The notes below the pieces were generated by a model. It worked only from the letters and a program-made list of their open reading frames with translations, had not been told where the DNA came from and did not search any database. DNA of 64,000 nt from an uncultured Prevotella sp. (GTDB lineage: Bacteria > Bacteroidota > Bacteroidia > Bacteroidales > Bacteroidaceae): the NCBI GenBank assembly GCA_934217675.1, contig CAKQCV010000003.1, positions 1-64,000 of the forward strand, written 5' to 3'. The position numbers were made by a program, and so were the translations under genes. This document shows, in pieces, positions 53,745 to 62,600 of this stretch. Position 1 is the first letter of the stretch, and the number at the start of each line of letters is the position of its first letter.

Positions 53745-55898
53745 TCACCTTTTTATAGGAATTGAAAATTCAAATCTTGCTCCGTTTGTATAGTCAGCAT
53801 TAATTTCAATCTTTCCACCAAGCTTTTCTGCGATAACTTTGCAAATATACAGTCCGAGACCAGCCCCTTGTTTGTATTTGTCGAGTTTGCTGAAACGTTC
53901 GAAAATTGTAAGATGCTTGTCTTTAGGTATACCTATTCCAGTATCAGTAACAGTGATTTTTAGTATGTTGTTCAGGTCGTCAGTGCTACATTCAAGCGTA
54001 ATGCTTCCCGCTTCAGTATATTTCATTGCATTTGTGAGCATGTTTTCTGTAACCTGTATCAAGCGCCGCTTGTCAGACAGTATGGTGAAGCTTTTTGGAA
54101 TCTTTATGTCACAGACAAGTTCTACAGCGTCTGCCTTCCTGTGTATAGTATCATTGATGGCTTGTTTGCAAGCATCATAAATGTTTACTTCCTCAGATTT
54201 CATTACATACTTTCCGCTTTCAATACTTGTCAAATCCAAAATGTCATTGATGAGCGTTGTAAGAATCTCAGAGTTGGTAGTAATCATTTTTGTCATTTCC
54301 TCTCGTTCTTCGGCAGTCATATAGTCGCTGTTCTCTGAAAGAATCTGCGAGAATCCAACTATCGAGTTTAGAGGTGTGCGTATCTCGTGGCTCATGTTTT
54401 GTACGAACCTTGTCTTCATTCTGTCTGCCTCTTGCGCTTTGTCGTTGGCAATGTTCAAGTTCACCAGTGTATCCGTCAGGCATTTTCTTGTGTGCTGAAG
54501 CTTCTGTGTAAGCTTGTTGCTGCGCTGAAGATACAGATAAGCCAGTATAGATATAATTGCAATTATGGCTAATATTACGATATATCTTATTCTTAGAGAT
54601 TGTGCTTCCTTCTCCTGTGCTTTCCTTGCCATTTGCTGATGAACAAGCGAGTTGCTGAGACGTTGAGCCAACAACCGTTGGTTCATGTAGGATATACGTT
54701 TACTTTCAGTATTTGCCAGTGCAAGAGCTTCCTCGTTTTTCAGATGCGACAGTTCAAGGTCGTTGTTTTTTATCTTCAGGTTCGTCTGCTCAATTTCAAG
54801 TTCCGAAAGTTTGTTGGCAGCCCGTTGTTTGTCGAGCTCCGATAGATTATTGCTAATCTCTGCACTCATTCTTGCCCAATCGGCAATAAATGTTTTCTTG
54901 CTGTCGCCATATAGCGAAGTGTTCAGTTTTTGCATGGAACTGAACATTTGTGGCAATCTGCCCTTCCGCTTGTTGTAGGCAATGTCTACGAAGAGGCGGA
55001 AAGCTCCCATTTCAGTTTGTTGCATTTTCTTTTCTGCTTCAGGATTCTTTCCGTCGTTGATGAGTTTCATTACTTCAAGACAGTTTGCTATAAACGGCAT
55101 GATGTTAGGAGCAGTATTTTTGTATGATATGAATTTGTCGTATGCTTTTTTGAATTCATCATCCTTTTCGAGCATGAACAAAGTAAAAGCCTTATACCCC
55201 CACAACCCTTTGATAGCTGGAATGTATTCAGATTCCTCCAGACCTTTGTTGATAGTTTTAATGGCATCCTGGAAATGCCATACAATGATATAACATTCGG
55301 CAATCCTCTTGTAGTCAATGCCTATGTCATGTTTTATGTTGTATTTCTTGTAGCAGTCGATAGCCTGATTATATTCATCGATAGCCTGCACAATCTGCAA
55401 TTGCTTGCGGTGCATGTTTCCAAGAGAAATGTGTCCGATGATTATTCCGTAGCTATGCCCATGCTGCTTAGCAAATTTCAGCATGTTGTCTTGATATTTC
55501 AAAGCTTCAGAATAATAGGCATAATTCGTCAGATATGTAACCTTGTATGAAACAGCATTGTAGAAAGCTTCCACCTTATTGTATTTCAAAGCTAAATCCA
55601 TTAGTGGCTTCAATGTTTTTTCCAGCTTGGCAATGTTGTCAGGCTTCATATATTCGTACTTCATCGGGATAGTGAGTGCCAGAAGTTCCATATCCCTATT
55701 GCCTTCGGCAACAGCTTTTTTTCGTATGTAATTGGCAATATCAATACATTCTTTACTATTTATTTTCTTTAATGCATCTTTATATAGAGAGTACAGTTCC
55801 GTTTCTTGCTTGCTGTTTTGTGCATGCAAGTTATATGCCGTTAATAATGCTATTGCGATTATTATTGCTTTTAGATAGATAGCGATGTTCCTTCTCAT
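53745..55898 (-). CDS. TPR sensor histidine kinase (copy 2)
   Basis: 717 residues. Signal peptide (MRRNIAIYLKAIIIAIALLTAYNLHAQ), periplasmic TPR repeats (about 35-330), a coiled coil, a membrane segment (about 440-460, YIVILAIIAIISILAYLYL), then HisKA (MSHEIRTPLNSIVGFSQIL) and HATPase (ENMLTNAMKY, VTDTGIGIP, GAGLGLYICKVIAEKLGG). No receiver or DNA-binding domain, so it must act on a separate regulator. It overlaps the upstream paralog by 4 bp (ATGA), so the two are translated as a coupled pair. Confidence 0.92.
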   Translation of the reverse strand: MRRNIAIYLKAIIIAIALLTAYNLHAQNSKQETELYSLYKDALKKINSKECIDIANYIRKKAVAEGNRDMELLALTIPMKYEYMKPDNIAKLEKTLKPLMDLALKYNKVEAFYNAVSYKVTYLTNYAYYSEALKYQDNMLKFAKQHGHSYGIIIGHISLGNMHRKQLQIVQAIDEYNQAIDCYKKYNIKHDIGIDYKRIAECYIIVWHFQDAIKTINKGLEESEYIPAIKGLWGYKAFTLFMLEKDDEFKKAYDKFISYKNTAPNIMPFIANCLEVMKLINDGKNPEAEKKMQQTEMGAFRLFVDIAYNKRKGRLPQMFSSMQKLNTSLYGDSKKTFIADWARMSAEISNNLSELDKQRAANKLSELEIEQTNLKIKNNDLELSHLKNEEALALANTESKRISYMNQRLLAQRLSNSLVHQQMARKAQEKEAQSLRIRYIVILAIIAIISILAYLYLQRSNKLTQKLQHTRKCLTDTLVNLNIANDKAQEADRMKTRFVQNMSHEIRTPLNSIVGFSQILSENSDYMTAEEREEMTKMITTNSEILTTLINDILDLTSIESGKYVMKSEEVNIYDACKQAINDTIHRKADAVELVCDIKIPKSFTILSDKRRLIQVTENMLTNAMKYTEAGSITLECSTDDLNNILKITVTDTGIGIPKDKHLTIFERFSKLDKYKQGAGLGLYICKVIAEKLGGKIEINADYTNGARFEFSIPIKR

Positions 55899-58069
55899 TT
55901 CTCAAATGGAATAGTGAACCAGAATCGTGCGCCTCCTGTATATTCTGGGTCAATGTTGATGCTTCCGCCAAGTTTTGTGGCTATTGTTCTGCAAATGTCA
56001 AGTCCGAGCCCTGTGCCTTGCTTAAATGAGTCAAGCTTTTTGAACCTTTCAAAAATCTCAGCTTGCTTGTCTTTCGGAACACCGATGCCGGTATCTGTCA
56101 CCGCGAATGTAAGCATTCCTGGATTTGCAGCAGCAGAACACGACAGAGTTATGCTTCCGTGTGTAGTGTTCTTTTCTGCATTTGTAAGCATATTTATCAG
56201 CACTTGGCGTACTCGGTTGCGGTCGGTAATTGTGGTGCAGGAATCGTCTACGTCAGAAGTGAATTTCATTTCAACCCCAGGTGCAAGTCTGTGGCGTACA
56301 GTTTCTATTGTTTCTCTGCACAAGTCATTTATGCCAACCATTTCCTTGCTCATCGTGAAGCTGTTGTTCTCAAGGTCTGTAATGTCAAGAATGTCGTTGA
56401 CGATGGTAATGAGCATATCAGAATTGTCGGCAATATGCTTTGTCATTTTCTTTTTTTCTTCAGTGTCAATCTCTTCGCCCATGTCAGTCAGCAGTTGCGA
56501 GAATCCCACGATGGCATTGAGTGGAGTTCTGATTTCATGGCTCATGTTTTGTATGAACAGCGTTTTCATTTGTTCAGACTGTATTGCTTTGTCTTTTGCT
56601 GCAAACAGCTCCTTTATGCTGCTGTTAAGTTTCTTGTTGCCTTCTTCTATCTTTTTTGCAATGTTTTTCTTTCGCCATATATATGCAAATGTCATGACAA
56701 GTGCAAGCAAAGCAAACGTCAAGATAGAGTCACTGATGAACTTTTCCTGTTTCATTCTCCTGTCTTTCTCTTTCTTTTCCAATTGCTGTGTGGCTATTGA
56801 GTCGGCAAGCTGCTTGGCAAGCAATTGTTGGGTGGTGAACGACAGATGCTGCTTGTCTTCTGCAGCTTGTGCCAATTGTGTCGCATAGAGTCCACGTTCC
56901 AATTCAAGCGAGGAGTTTCGCAGTAGCATCTGGGTGTTAGACAGTTCCAACTGTGTCTTTTTGTTTATAATCTGTTGCTGTTCAGCTTTTAGATGTTGGT
57001 CAATAAAAATATTCTTCATGCTTTTCTTGTCACTTTTGAATATAGCCATACTATTCTCATAATGGTTCAGCAACAGTTTTTGCAGATATTCAATACCTTT
57101 TGCATAATCGTTTTTTCTCTGGCAAAGTGCAGCATAAAGCCTGTAGCTCTCATCGTCAGAGATTTTTGCTATGCTGTCGATAATGCTTTCTGCATCATTG
57201 TATCTCCCGTCGTATATAGCCTTGCATGCCTTGATGGCATTGTTCATTATAATGTAGCTATTTTCAAGCTTTGTCTTGTTCTTTTGCAGGTAGCTGTATT
57301 TTTCAATAAACTCTTTGTCGTGTCCGAGCATAAAGTTTCCGTAACATTCGTATATATATACATTATTTGTATCGGCATAACTCCTACAGTATTCCAGAGC
57401 TTTCTTTGCAGCTTTTAGCAAATTGTCGTAGTCACCCATCATGCGATAGCAATCGCTGATACTAAGATATTCTCTTGATATAAATCTGCGGTAGCTGCTG
57501 TCCTTATAGCTGTTGATAGCTTTTTGGTAGCTGTTGATTGCTTGCGACAACTCGCTGCGGAATTGCTGTAGCACACCATCCATTCTATACAGAGTTTGTA
57601 TTCCCTCTTGATGACCATGTTTCGTGGCTAAATTCTTTTGTTCTTGCAGATAGAGAAAAGCTTCAAGATACTTTTGCTCACGTATGAGATACGTCTCTTT
57701 TAGAGAAACGGCATAATAATAGTAATGCTGCATGCCATATTGTTTCGTCTTGTCGAGAACCGCTTTCACGGTTCTGTCCACGGCATTAAGGTTTTGTGGC
57801 TTGTAGAATTCATGCAGTATATTTACGGTTAGAGCATTTATTTCTCCATATCTGTCTCCTATGGCAATGGCTTTTCGTCTGAGGCTGTCAGCAAAAGCAA
57901 TGCCCTGTGGCTTTTTCCTCATGTTGTATGCTTTTACATACAAAGGATAAAGTTTATCGTTTATCTTTTGTGGATTATTCTGGGCTAATGCAGAAATGGT
58001 CATAGTGCATAGCAGCACCATGACAACAAGGAAACGCCTTATATATTTATTAAATAGACAATTTGCCAT
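55895..58069 (-). CDS. TPR sensor histidine kinase (copy 1)
   Basis: 724 residues, paralog of the next gene with the same layout: signal peptide (LLCTMTISALAQ), TPR region with ISDCYRMMGDYDNLLKAAKKAL, membrane segment (about 450-470, ILTFALLALVMTFAYIW), HisKA (MSHEIRTPLNAIVGFSQLL) and HATPase (INMLTNAEKN, VTDTGIGVP, GTGLGLDICRTIATKLGG). Asn to Glu change near the N-box (NAEKN against NAMKY) is minor. First gene of the pair; TATCTTTG at 58145-58138 is a candidate promoter box. Confidence 0.92.
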   Translation of the reverse strand: MANCLFNKYIRRFLVVMVLLCTMTISALAQNNPQKINDKLYPLYVKAYNMRKKPQGIAFADSLRRKAIAIGDRYGEINALTVNILHEFYKPQNLNAVDRTVKAVLDKTKQYGMQHYYYYAVSLKETYLIREQKYLEAFLYLQEQKNLATKHGHQEGIQTLYRMDGVLQQFRSELSQAINSYQKAINSYKDSSYRRFISREYLSISDCYRMMGDYDNLLKAAKKALEYCRSYADTNNVYIYECYGNFMLGHDKEFIEKYSYLQKNKTKLENSYIIMNNAIKACKAIYDGRYNDAESIIDSIAKISDDESYRLYAALCQRKNDYAKGIEYLQKLLLNHYENSMAIFKSDKKSMKNIFIDQHLKAEQQQIINKKTQLELSNTQMLLRNSSLELERGLYATQLAQAAEDKQHLSFTTQQLLAKQLADSIATQQLEKKEKDRRMKQEKFISDSILTFALLALVMTFAYIWRKKNIAKKIEEGNKKLNSSIKELFAAKDKAIQSEQMKTLFIQNMSHEIRTPLNAIVGFSQLLTDMGEEIDTEEKKKMTKHIADNSDMLITIVNDILDITDLENNSFTMSKEMVGINDLCRETIETVRHRLAPGVEMKFTSDVDDSCTTITDRNRVRQVLINMLTNAEKNTTHGSITLSCSAAANPGMLTFAVTDTGIGVPKDKQAEIFERFKKLDSFKQGTGLGLDICRTIATKLGGSINIDPEYTGGARFWFTIPFEK

Positions 58070-58137
58070 ACGATTGTTTCTATAAGTTTATACGTCAATG
58101 TTTGTTTAGGCAATAACCCATTAAAGTAAAGACAATG

Positions 58138-58145
58138 CAAAGATA
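58138..58145 (-). promoter_or_regulatory. Candidate -7 box for the TPR kinase pair
   Basis: TATCTTTG on the minus strand, about 70 nt upstream of ATG 58069. No TTTG at the proper distance. Confidence 0.4.
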
Positions 58146-58221
58146 AGTAATAATATTGTCTTTTTTTATTTCTTATGCCAAATCTTTTTCCTGTCGTTTC
58201 TTCTAATACCATATTTTGATG

Positions 58222-58229
58222 TAATTTTG
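58222..58229 (+). promoter_or_regulatory. Candidate -7 box for the PLP enzyme pair
   Basis: TAATTTTG, about 28 nt upstream of ATG 58258, fits TAnnTTTG; upstream only TTTC-like bases lie at the expected distance. Confidence 0.5.
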
Positions 58230-58257
58230 CAGCTATAAAAAACTAATTAAAAAGAAA

Positions 58258-59433
58258 ATGAATAATCAGACAAAGGCAATTGATACTCCATTTGGAAAGC
58301 GTGATGCCTATGGATCTTTAAGTATGCCAGTTTATCATACTGCAGCATACGAGTTTGACACAGCAGCCGATATGGCTGAGGCTTTCACCGGGAAAGTTAT
58401 AGCTCCAGACTATTCGAGAGTGATGAACCCTACGGTTATGTACCTTGAAGACAAGGTGAAAGCATTGACGGGGGCAAGCAATGTAGTGGCAATGTCGTCA
58501 GGTATGGCTGCAATAAGCAACACACTTATGGCTCTTGCCGCATCAGGAAAGAATATTGTTACTTCACGCCACATGTTTGGAAACACCTTCTCGCTGATAA
58601 CAGAGTCACTAAAACGCTTTGGAGTAGAAGCTCGTCCTTGTGATTTGCTGAACCTTGCAGAAGTAAAAGAAAAGATGGATGAGAACACTTGCTGCATATT
58701 CCTTGAGATTATAACTAATCCGCAGATGGAAGTTGCCGATCTTAAAGAGCTTGCCGCAATTGCACATGAATATAAGGTGCCACTTGTTGCGGATACTACG
58801 GTTATCCCGTTCACACAGTTCTCAGCAAAGGAGCTTGATGTTGATATAGAAGTGGTTTCAAGTACTAAATATCTTTCAGGTGGTGCGACTACACTTGGCG
58901 GACTCGTTATTGACTATGGCACGACATCAGGTTTTGGACACACAATAAAGAATGAAATGCTGTTCAACTTTGGTGCTTACATGACACCGCATGTGGCATA
59001 CATGCAGTCGCTCGGACTTGAAACACTCGATGCAAGATACCGTGTGCAGAGCCAGAATACATTGTATTTGGCTGAGAAACTGCGCACATTGTCAGAGATT
59101 AAGAGTGTGAATTATGTCGGTCTTGCCGATAACCCTTATCATGCAATAGCTGAAAAGCAATACGGAAAGACCGCAGGAGCGATGATGACTATCGACTTGG
59201 AGAGCAAGGAAGCATGCTTCAATATGATAAACAACTTGAAACTTGTGCGCCGTGCTACAAATCTGTTTGACAATAAAACGCTTGCCATTCATCCTGCAAG
59301 CACTATATTCGGGTTGTTCTCTGATGCAGAGCGTGCTGCTATGGATGTTCTCGACACTACAGTGCGCATATCTGTAGGCTTGGAAGACATGGATGATGTG
59401 TTTGAAGATATAAAGCAAGCATTGAAGGCATAG
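58258..59433 (+). CDS. Cys/Met metabolism PLP enzyme (O-acetylhomoserine sulfhydrylase or methionine gamma-lyase type)
   Basis: 391 residues, a little short for MetY (about 425). The fold-type I signature is intact: YSRVMNPTVMYLEDKVKALTGA at about 50-75, SSGMAAISNTLMAL, and the PLP Lys in VVSSTKYLSGGATTLGG (about 202). HPASTIFGLF near the C-terminus marks the family. Members either make homocysteine from O-acetylhomoserine plus sulfide or cleave methionine to methanethiol; I cannot separate these by eye. The next gene, a C-S lyase, suggests sulfur amino acid interconversion. Confidence 0.85.
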   Translation: MNNQTKAIDTPFGKRDAYGSLSMPVYHTAAYEFDTAADMAEAFTGKVIAPDYSRVMNPTVMYLEDKVKALTGASNVVAMSSGMAAISNTLMALAASGKNIVTSRHMFGNTFSLITESLKRFGVEARPCDLLNLAEVKEKMDENTCCIFLEIITNPQMEVADLKELAAIAHEYKVPLVADTTVIPFTQFSAKELDVDIEVVSSTKYLSGGATTLGGLVIDYGTTSGFGHTIKNEMLFNFGAYMTPHVAYMQSLGLETLDARYRVQSQNTLYLAEKLRTLSEIKSVNYVGLADNPYHAIAEKQYGKTAGAMMTIDLESKEACFNMINNLKLVRRATNLFDNKTLAIHPASTIFGLFSDAERAAMDVLDTTVRISVGLEDMDDVFEDIKQALKA

Positions 59434-59463
59434 TATAATAGCTCTTAGATAAAATAAAAGACA

Positions 59464-60630
59464 ATGTACGATTTTAATAAGATAGTAGACCGCACGGGTA
59501 GTGGCGACCTTAAACACGAAGTGCTTGAAGAGCGCTATGGGCGTGCAGACTTGCTGCCATTGTGGGTGGCAGACATGGATTTTGAAACGCCATCCTTCAT
59601 AACAGATGCATTGCGCAAACGCCTTGAACATTCTCTTTTTGGGTATACGGTAGAACCTAAAAACTATTGGCAAACAGTGCAGAAATGGATAAAGGACCAT
59701 CATCAATGGGATGTTAAAAGAGAGTGGCTTAGTTATATTCCCGGCATTGTGAAAGGTATTGGTATGGTTGTCAATGTCTTTACAAAACCAGACGAGAAAG
59801 TTATAATACAGCCACCTGTATACCATCCATTCCGGTTGACACCGCAAGGTAACGGCAGAGAAGTAGTGTACAATCCGCTAAAGGAAAACGAGGACGGTAC
59901 ATATTCAATGGACTTTGATAATCTTGCAGAGGTTGCCGACGATAAGTGTAAGGTGCTTATTCTCTCAAACCCTCACAATCCGGCAGGAATAGTGTGGAGC
60001 AAGGATACTTTGGCTCATCTTGCAGATTTCTGTTTCGACCATAACATTCTTGTTATTTCGGATGAAATACATTGTGACATGGCTCTTTGGGGGAACAAAC
60101 ATGTTCCATTTGCTACTGCATCAGAGAAAGCTGCACAATGCAGTATTACATTCGGTGCACCGTCTAAAACTTTCAACATAGCAGGAATAGTAAGTTCTTA
60201 CTCTATAATTCCAAATGATGAGATACGCAACAAGTTTTATACATGGCTTGCAGCAAATGAGCTAAATGAGGCTCCAATGTTTTCGCCGATAGCAACAATT
60301 GCTGCATTTAAAAATGGTGAAGAGTGGCGTAAGGATATGTTACATTATATAGAAGAGAATATAATGTTTGTGGAGAAATACTGTAAGGAGTACTTGCCGC
60401 AAATAAAACCGTTGCGTCCAGAAGCTTCATTCTTGGTGTGGCTTGATTGCCGACAGCTTGGCTTAAATCATGAACAGCTCATTGACTTGTTTGTCAACAA
60501 GGCACATCTCGCACTGAACGATGGTGAGATGTTTGGTAAAGGAGGCGAAGGATTCATGCGAATGAATGTTGGAACACCAAGAGCAATTCTGAAGAAAGCT
60601 CTTGACCAATTGAAAGAAGCTTTAGCTTAA
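59464..60630 (+). CDS. MalY/PatB family C-S lyase (cystathionine beta-lyase type aminotransferase fold)
   Basis: 388 residues. MalY/PatB landmarks: MYDFNKIVDRTGSGDLKHE at the start, LPLWVADMDFETP, HNPAGIVWSKDTL, SDEIHCDMALWG, and the PLP Lys in TFGAPSKTFNIAGI (about 235). The C-terminal GGEGFMRMNVGTPR binds the substrate carboxylate. These enzymes cleave cystathionine or cysteine to pyruvate, ammonia and a thiol. It starts 30 bp after the first PLP enzyme, and the pair ends in the hairpin at 60643-60680. Confidence 0.9.
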   Translation: MYDFNKIVDRTGSGDLKHEVLEERYGRADLLPLWVADMDFETPSFITDALRKRLEHSLFGYTVEPKNYWQTVQKWIKDHHQWDVKREWLSYIPGIVKGIGMVVNVFTKPDEKVIIQPPVYHPFRLTPQGNGREVVYNPLKENEDGTYSMDFDNLAEVADDKCKVLILSNPHNPAGIVWSKDTLAHLADFCFDHNILVISDEIHCDMALWGNKHVPFATASEKAAQCSITFGAPSKTFNIAGIVSSYSIIPNDEIRNKFYTWLAANELNEAPMFSPIATIAAFKNGEEWRKDMLHYIEENIMFVEKYCKEYLPQIKPLRPEASFLVWLDCRQLGLNHEQLIDLFVNKAHLALNDGEMFGKGGEGFMRMNVGTPRAILKKALDQLKEALA

Positions 60631-60642
60631 AGTATAAAAAAT

Positions 60643-60680
60643 AATCAGGAACTACCCCACAGCAGTGGGAGTTCCTGATT
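60643..60680. terminator. Bidirectional hairpin terminator
   Basis: AATCAGGAACT (60643-60653) and CCCAC (60656-60660) pair with GTGGG (60665-60669) and AGTTCCTGATT (60670-60680), with a two-base bulge and a four-base loop. It is flanked by T-rich sequence downstream on both strands and lies between convergent genes. Confidence 0.85.
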
Positions 60681-60727
60681 ATTTATTTTGTATATGGAAA
60701 ACAAAATCTTGTTGTACCTGGTAGGTA

Positions 60728-62584
60728 TCAACGTATTTGCTTAATTGTCTTTTCCGTTCCGTTGGCATATTTTATCCGCATCAAATAGATGCCGCTCTGC
60801 GGTGCTCTGTTGAGGTGCGAACCATTAATGGCTATGTATTCAACTTTATTTATTTGGTTGCCATTATCAGGCATGACTATTGATGCAGTGTTGTCTTTCT
60901 TCAGTTCGTATCTTCCTGTATTGAACACTGTACAGTCGAGTGCATCATCCGGATTATAATTGCTTACGAAAGCAACAACTTCAACATCGTGTGCCACAAG
61001 TGGAACGTCTTTATCATAACTGTCTTTCTCCCAGAACAGTGCAGACTCTATAGCTTCAGGCAAAGTATATGAATATTTCTTCTGTGCCTTGTTGCTGTTA
61101 AAGGTTATTTCTTCGCCAAACAGAGGGGTCACACAAGCACGGTATACATGGCGGTGCTTGAATGTATCCGACGAATATCCAGCCTGATGATGATGCAGAA
61201 TACTGTCTTGAATGATATATACACTCAGACGAGGGTTGGCACATTGGGCATCGAATATCTCATCTTTCTCTATGTCTACTGTTATGTCAAGTTTGCGAGT
61301 AATAGCATCATAAGTGCATACAGGTGTTACACCTACAAATGCCAGACGACTCGTAACATAACCCAATACAGGAGCGAACGTGTTAGCATATCCTACAGAC
61401 ATTACCGGACTGTCTGGTTTGCCTCCAAGTGCGCCCTTGCATGCCTCGTCGTTGAGCCTGTCGAGCATGACAGCAGGAGCATAAGTGCCGTTACTGCCGT
61501 AAAACCACTCTAACTGCTTATCGTCGTCAGTTGAAAGAAAATCAAATTTATATCCGGCATGATGTGTCACCTGTATCACGTTCTTATCGTAACCCTGCTC
61601 CATACATTGTTCTATGGTGTTGATTGCGCGTGGGCAGTTGCCACACTCCTCGGTGCTAAATTCTTCAAGTAGAACGTTGTGATAGTATTTTGTGTTCGCA
61701 TCATCGTAGGTTGACATATATACCGTGGTTGTGTTGTCGGCTGTATATCCGTCTCCATCGGCAATGACTTCTACCGATACCGGTATTTTTACTCCCTTTG
61801 CTATGAGACTTGAATTGAATGCCACATCTATGGTGTCGCGCTCAAAGGCATTGAGCACTTTTGTCAGATTGCCCTCTGCAACAGTCTTCTCGCCAGCTTT
61901 ACAGATATAGCGGTAGCCATTAATGGCAATATTCGAGAAATTCTGCACACCAACCTTTGCGTTGAACAAAGTGCCAAGTTCTGTTGTCTGATCATACTTC
62001 GTGCCTGTAACGGCAAGATCTATAGCTGGTACATTGTCGCCTTCAATAACAAGTTCGATACTGAGCGATCCAATCTTGTCGCTACTCTTGTCGGTCCATT
62101 CTCCGTTCTTTGCTATCCAATAGCCGTTGCTGTTCACAGGTCCGGCAACCGACATGCATCTTGCTGTTATTTCCTGTTCGAATGAAAATCCAACCACGAT
62201 ATCTTCGGTACCACTAACTGTACCACCGTTCTCAAGTGTCACCTCATTCCAGCCAAACTGTGGCGAGGCAACTTTTGTTGAATCGATATTATTTGCCGTG
62301 AGCGAATTTCTTATCCAGCCACGCAGATTTGAAAAGCCGTCAACTTTTACTAATCCAATCCTTATACCTGTAATCTTAGCTCCAGTATACTTTGCAAGTT
62401 GTTTTTTCGAAATTACAACAGCAGCCGAAATCGTACCGTTGCCAGTTTTTCCATATCCTTTTTCGCTCATCTGTCCTTCGCAGGGACCGAAATGAAAAGT
62501 GGCAGCATGTGCCATGCAGCAGGCTGATACCCACATACATGCACATACTGCAACCTTCATGATATTCTTTATGAACTCAATCAT
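60728..62584 (-). CDS. Omp28-related secreted protein with C-terminal sorting-like domain
   Basis: 618 residues. Signal peptide (MKVAVCACMWVSACCMAHA, start MIEFIKN...), a beta-rich N-terminal part, a bacterial Ig-like central part, then an Omp28/thioredoxin-like domain (about 315-470) with the CxxC site in FSTEECGNCPRA. The last 75 residues (SGIYLMRIKYANGTEKTIKQIR) resemble a C-terminal type IX secretion sorting domain. Such proteins are exported to the cell surface; the redox motif suggests a thiol role but no substrate is known. It follows the next upstream gene by 16 bp, so they share one operon. Confidence 0.82.
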   Translation of the reverse strand: MIEFIKNIMKVAVCACMWVSACCMAHAATFHFGPCEGQMSEKGYGKTGNGTISAAVVISKKQLAKYTGAKITGIRIGLVKVDGFSNLRGWIRNSLTANNIDSTKVASPQFGWNEVTLENGGTVSGTEDIVVGFSFEQEITARCMSVAGPVNSNGYWIAKNGEWTDKSSDKIGSLSIELVIEGDNVPAIDLAVTGTKYDQTTELGTLFNAKVGVQNFSNIAINGYRYICKAGEKTVAEGNLTKVLNAFERDTIDVAFNSSLIAKGVKIPVSVEVIADGDGYTADNTTTVYMSTYDDANTKYYHNVLLEEFSTEECGNCPRAINTIEQCMEQGYDKNVIQVTHHAGYKFDFLSTDDDKQLEWFYGSNGTYAPAVMLDRLNDEACKGALGGKPDSPVMSVGYANTFAPVLGYVTSRLAFVGVTPVCTYDAITRKLDITVDIEKDEIFDAQCANPRLSVYIIQDSILHHHQAGYSSDTFKHRHVYRACVTPLFGEEITFNSNKAQKKYSYTLPEAIESALFWEKDSYDKDVPLVAHDVEVVAFVSNYNPDDALDCTVFNTGRYELKKDNTASIVMPDNGNQINKVEYIAINGSHLNRAPQSGIYLMRIKYANGTEKTIKQIR

Positions 62585-62600
62585 AAGCTTATCTTTGTAG

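Noticed and set aside
55914..56888. 324-codon frame opposite a TPR kinase
   Set aside because: Shadow of the kinase core; contains hydrophobic runs only because of the antisense codons.
58070..58257. SAM riboswitch before the methionine-related gene
   Set aside because: I could not find the conserved stem pattern, and the predicted leader is only about 25 nt.
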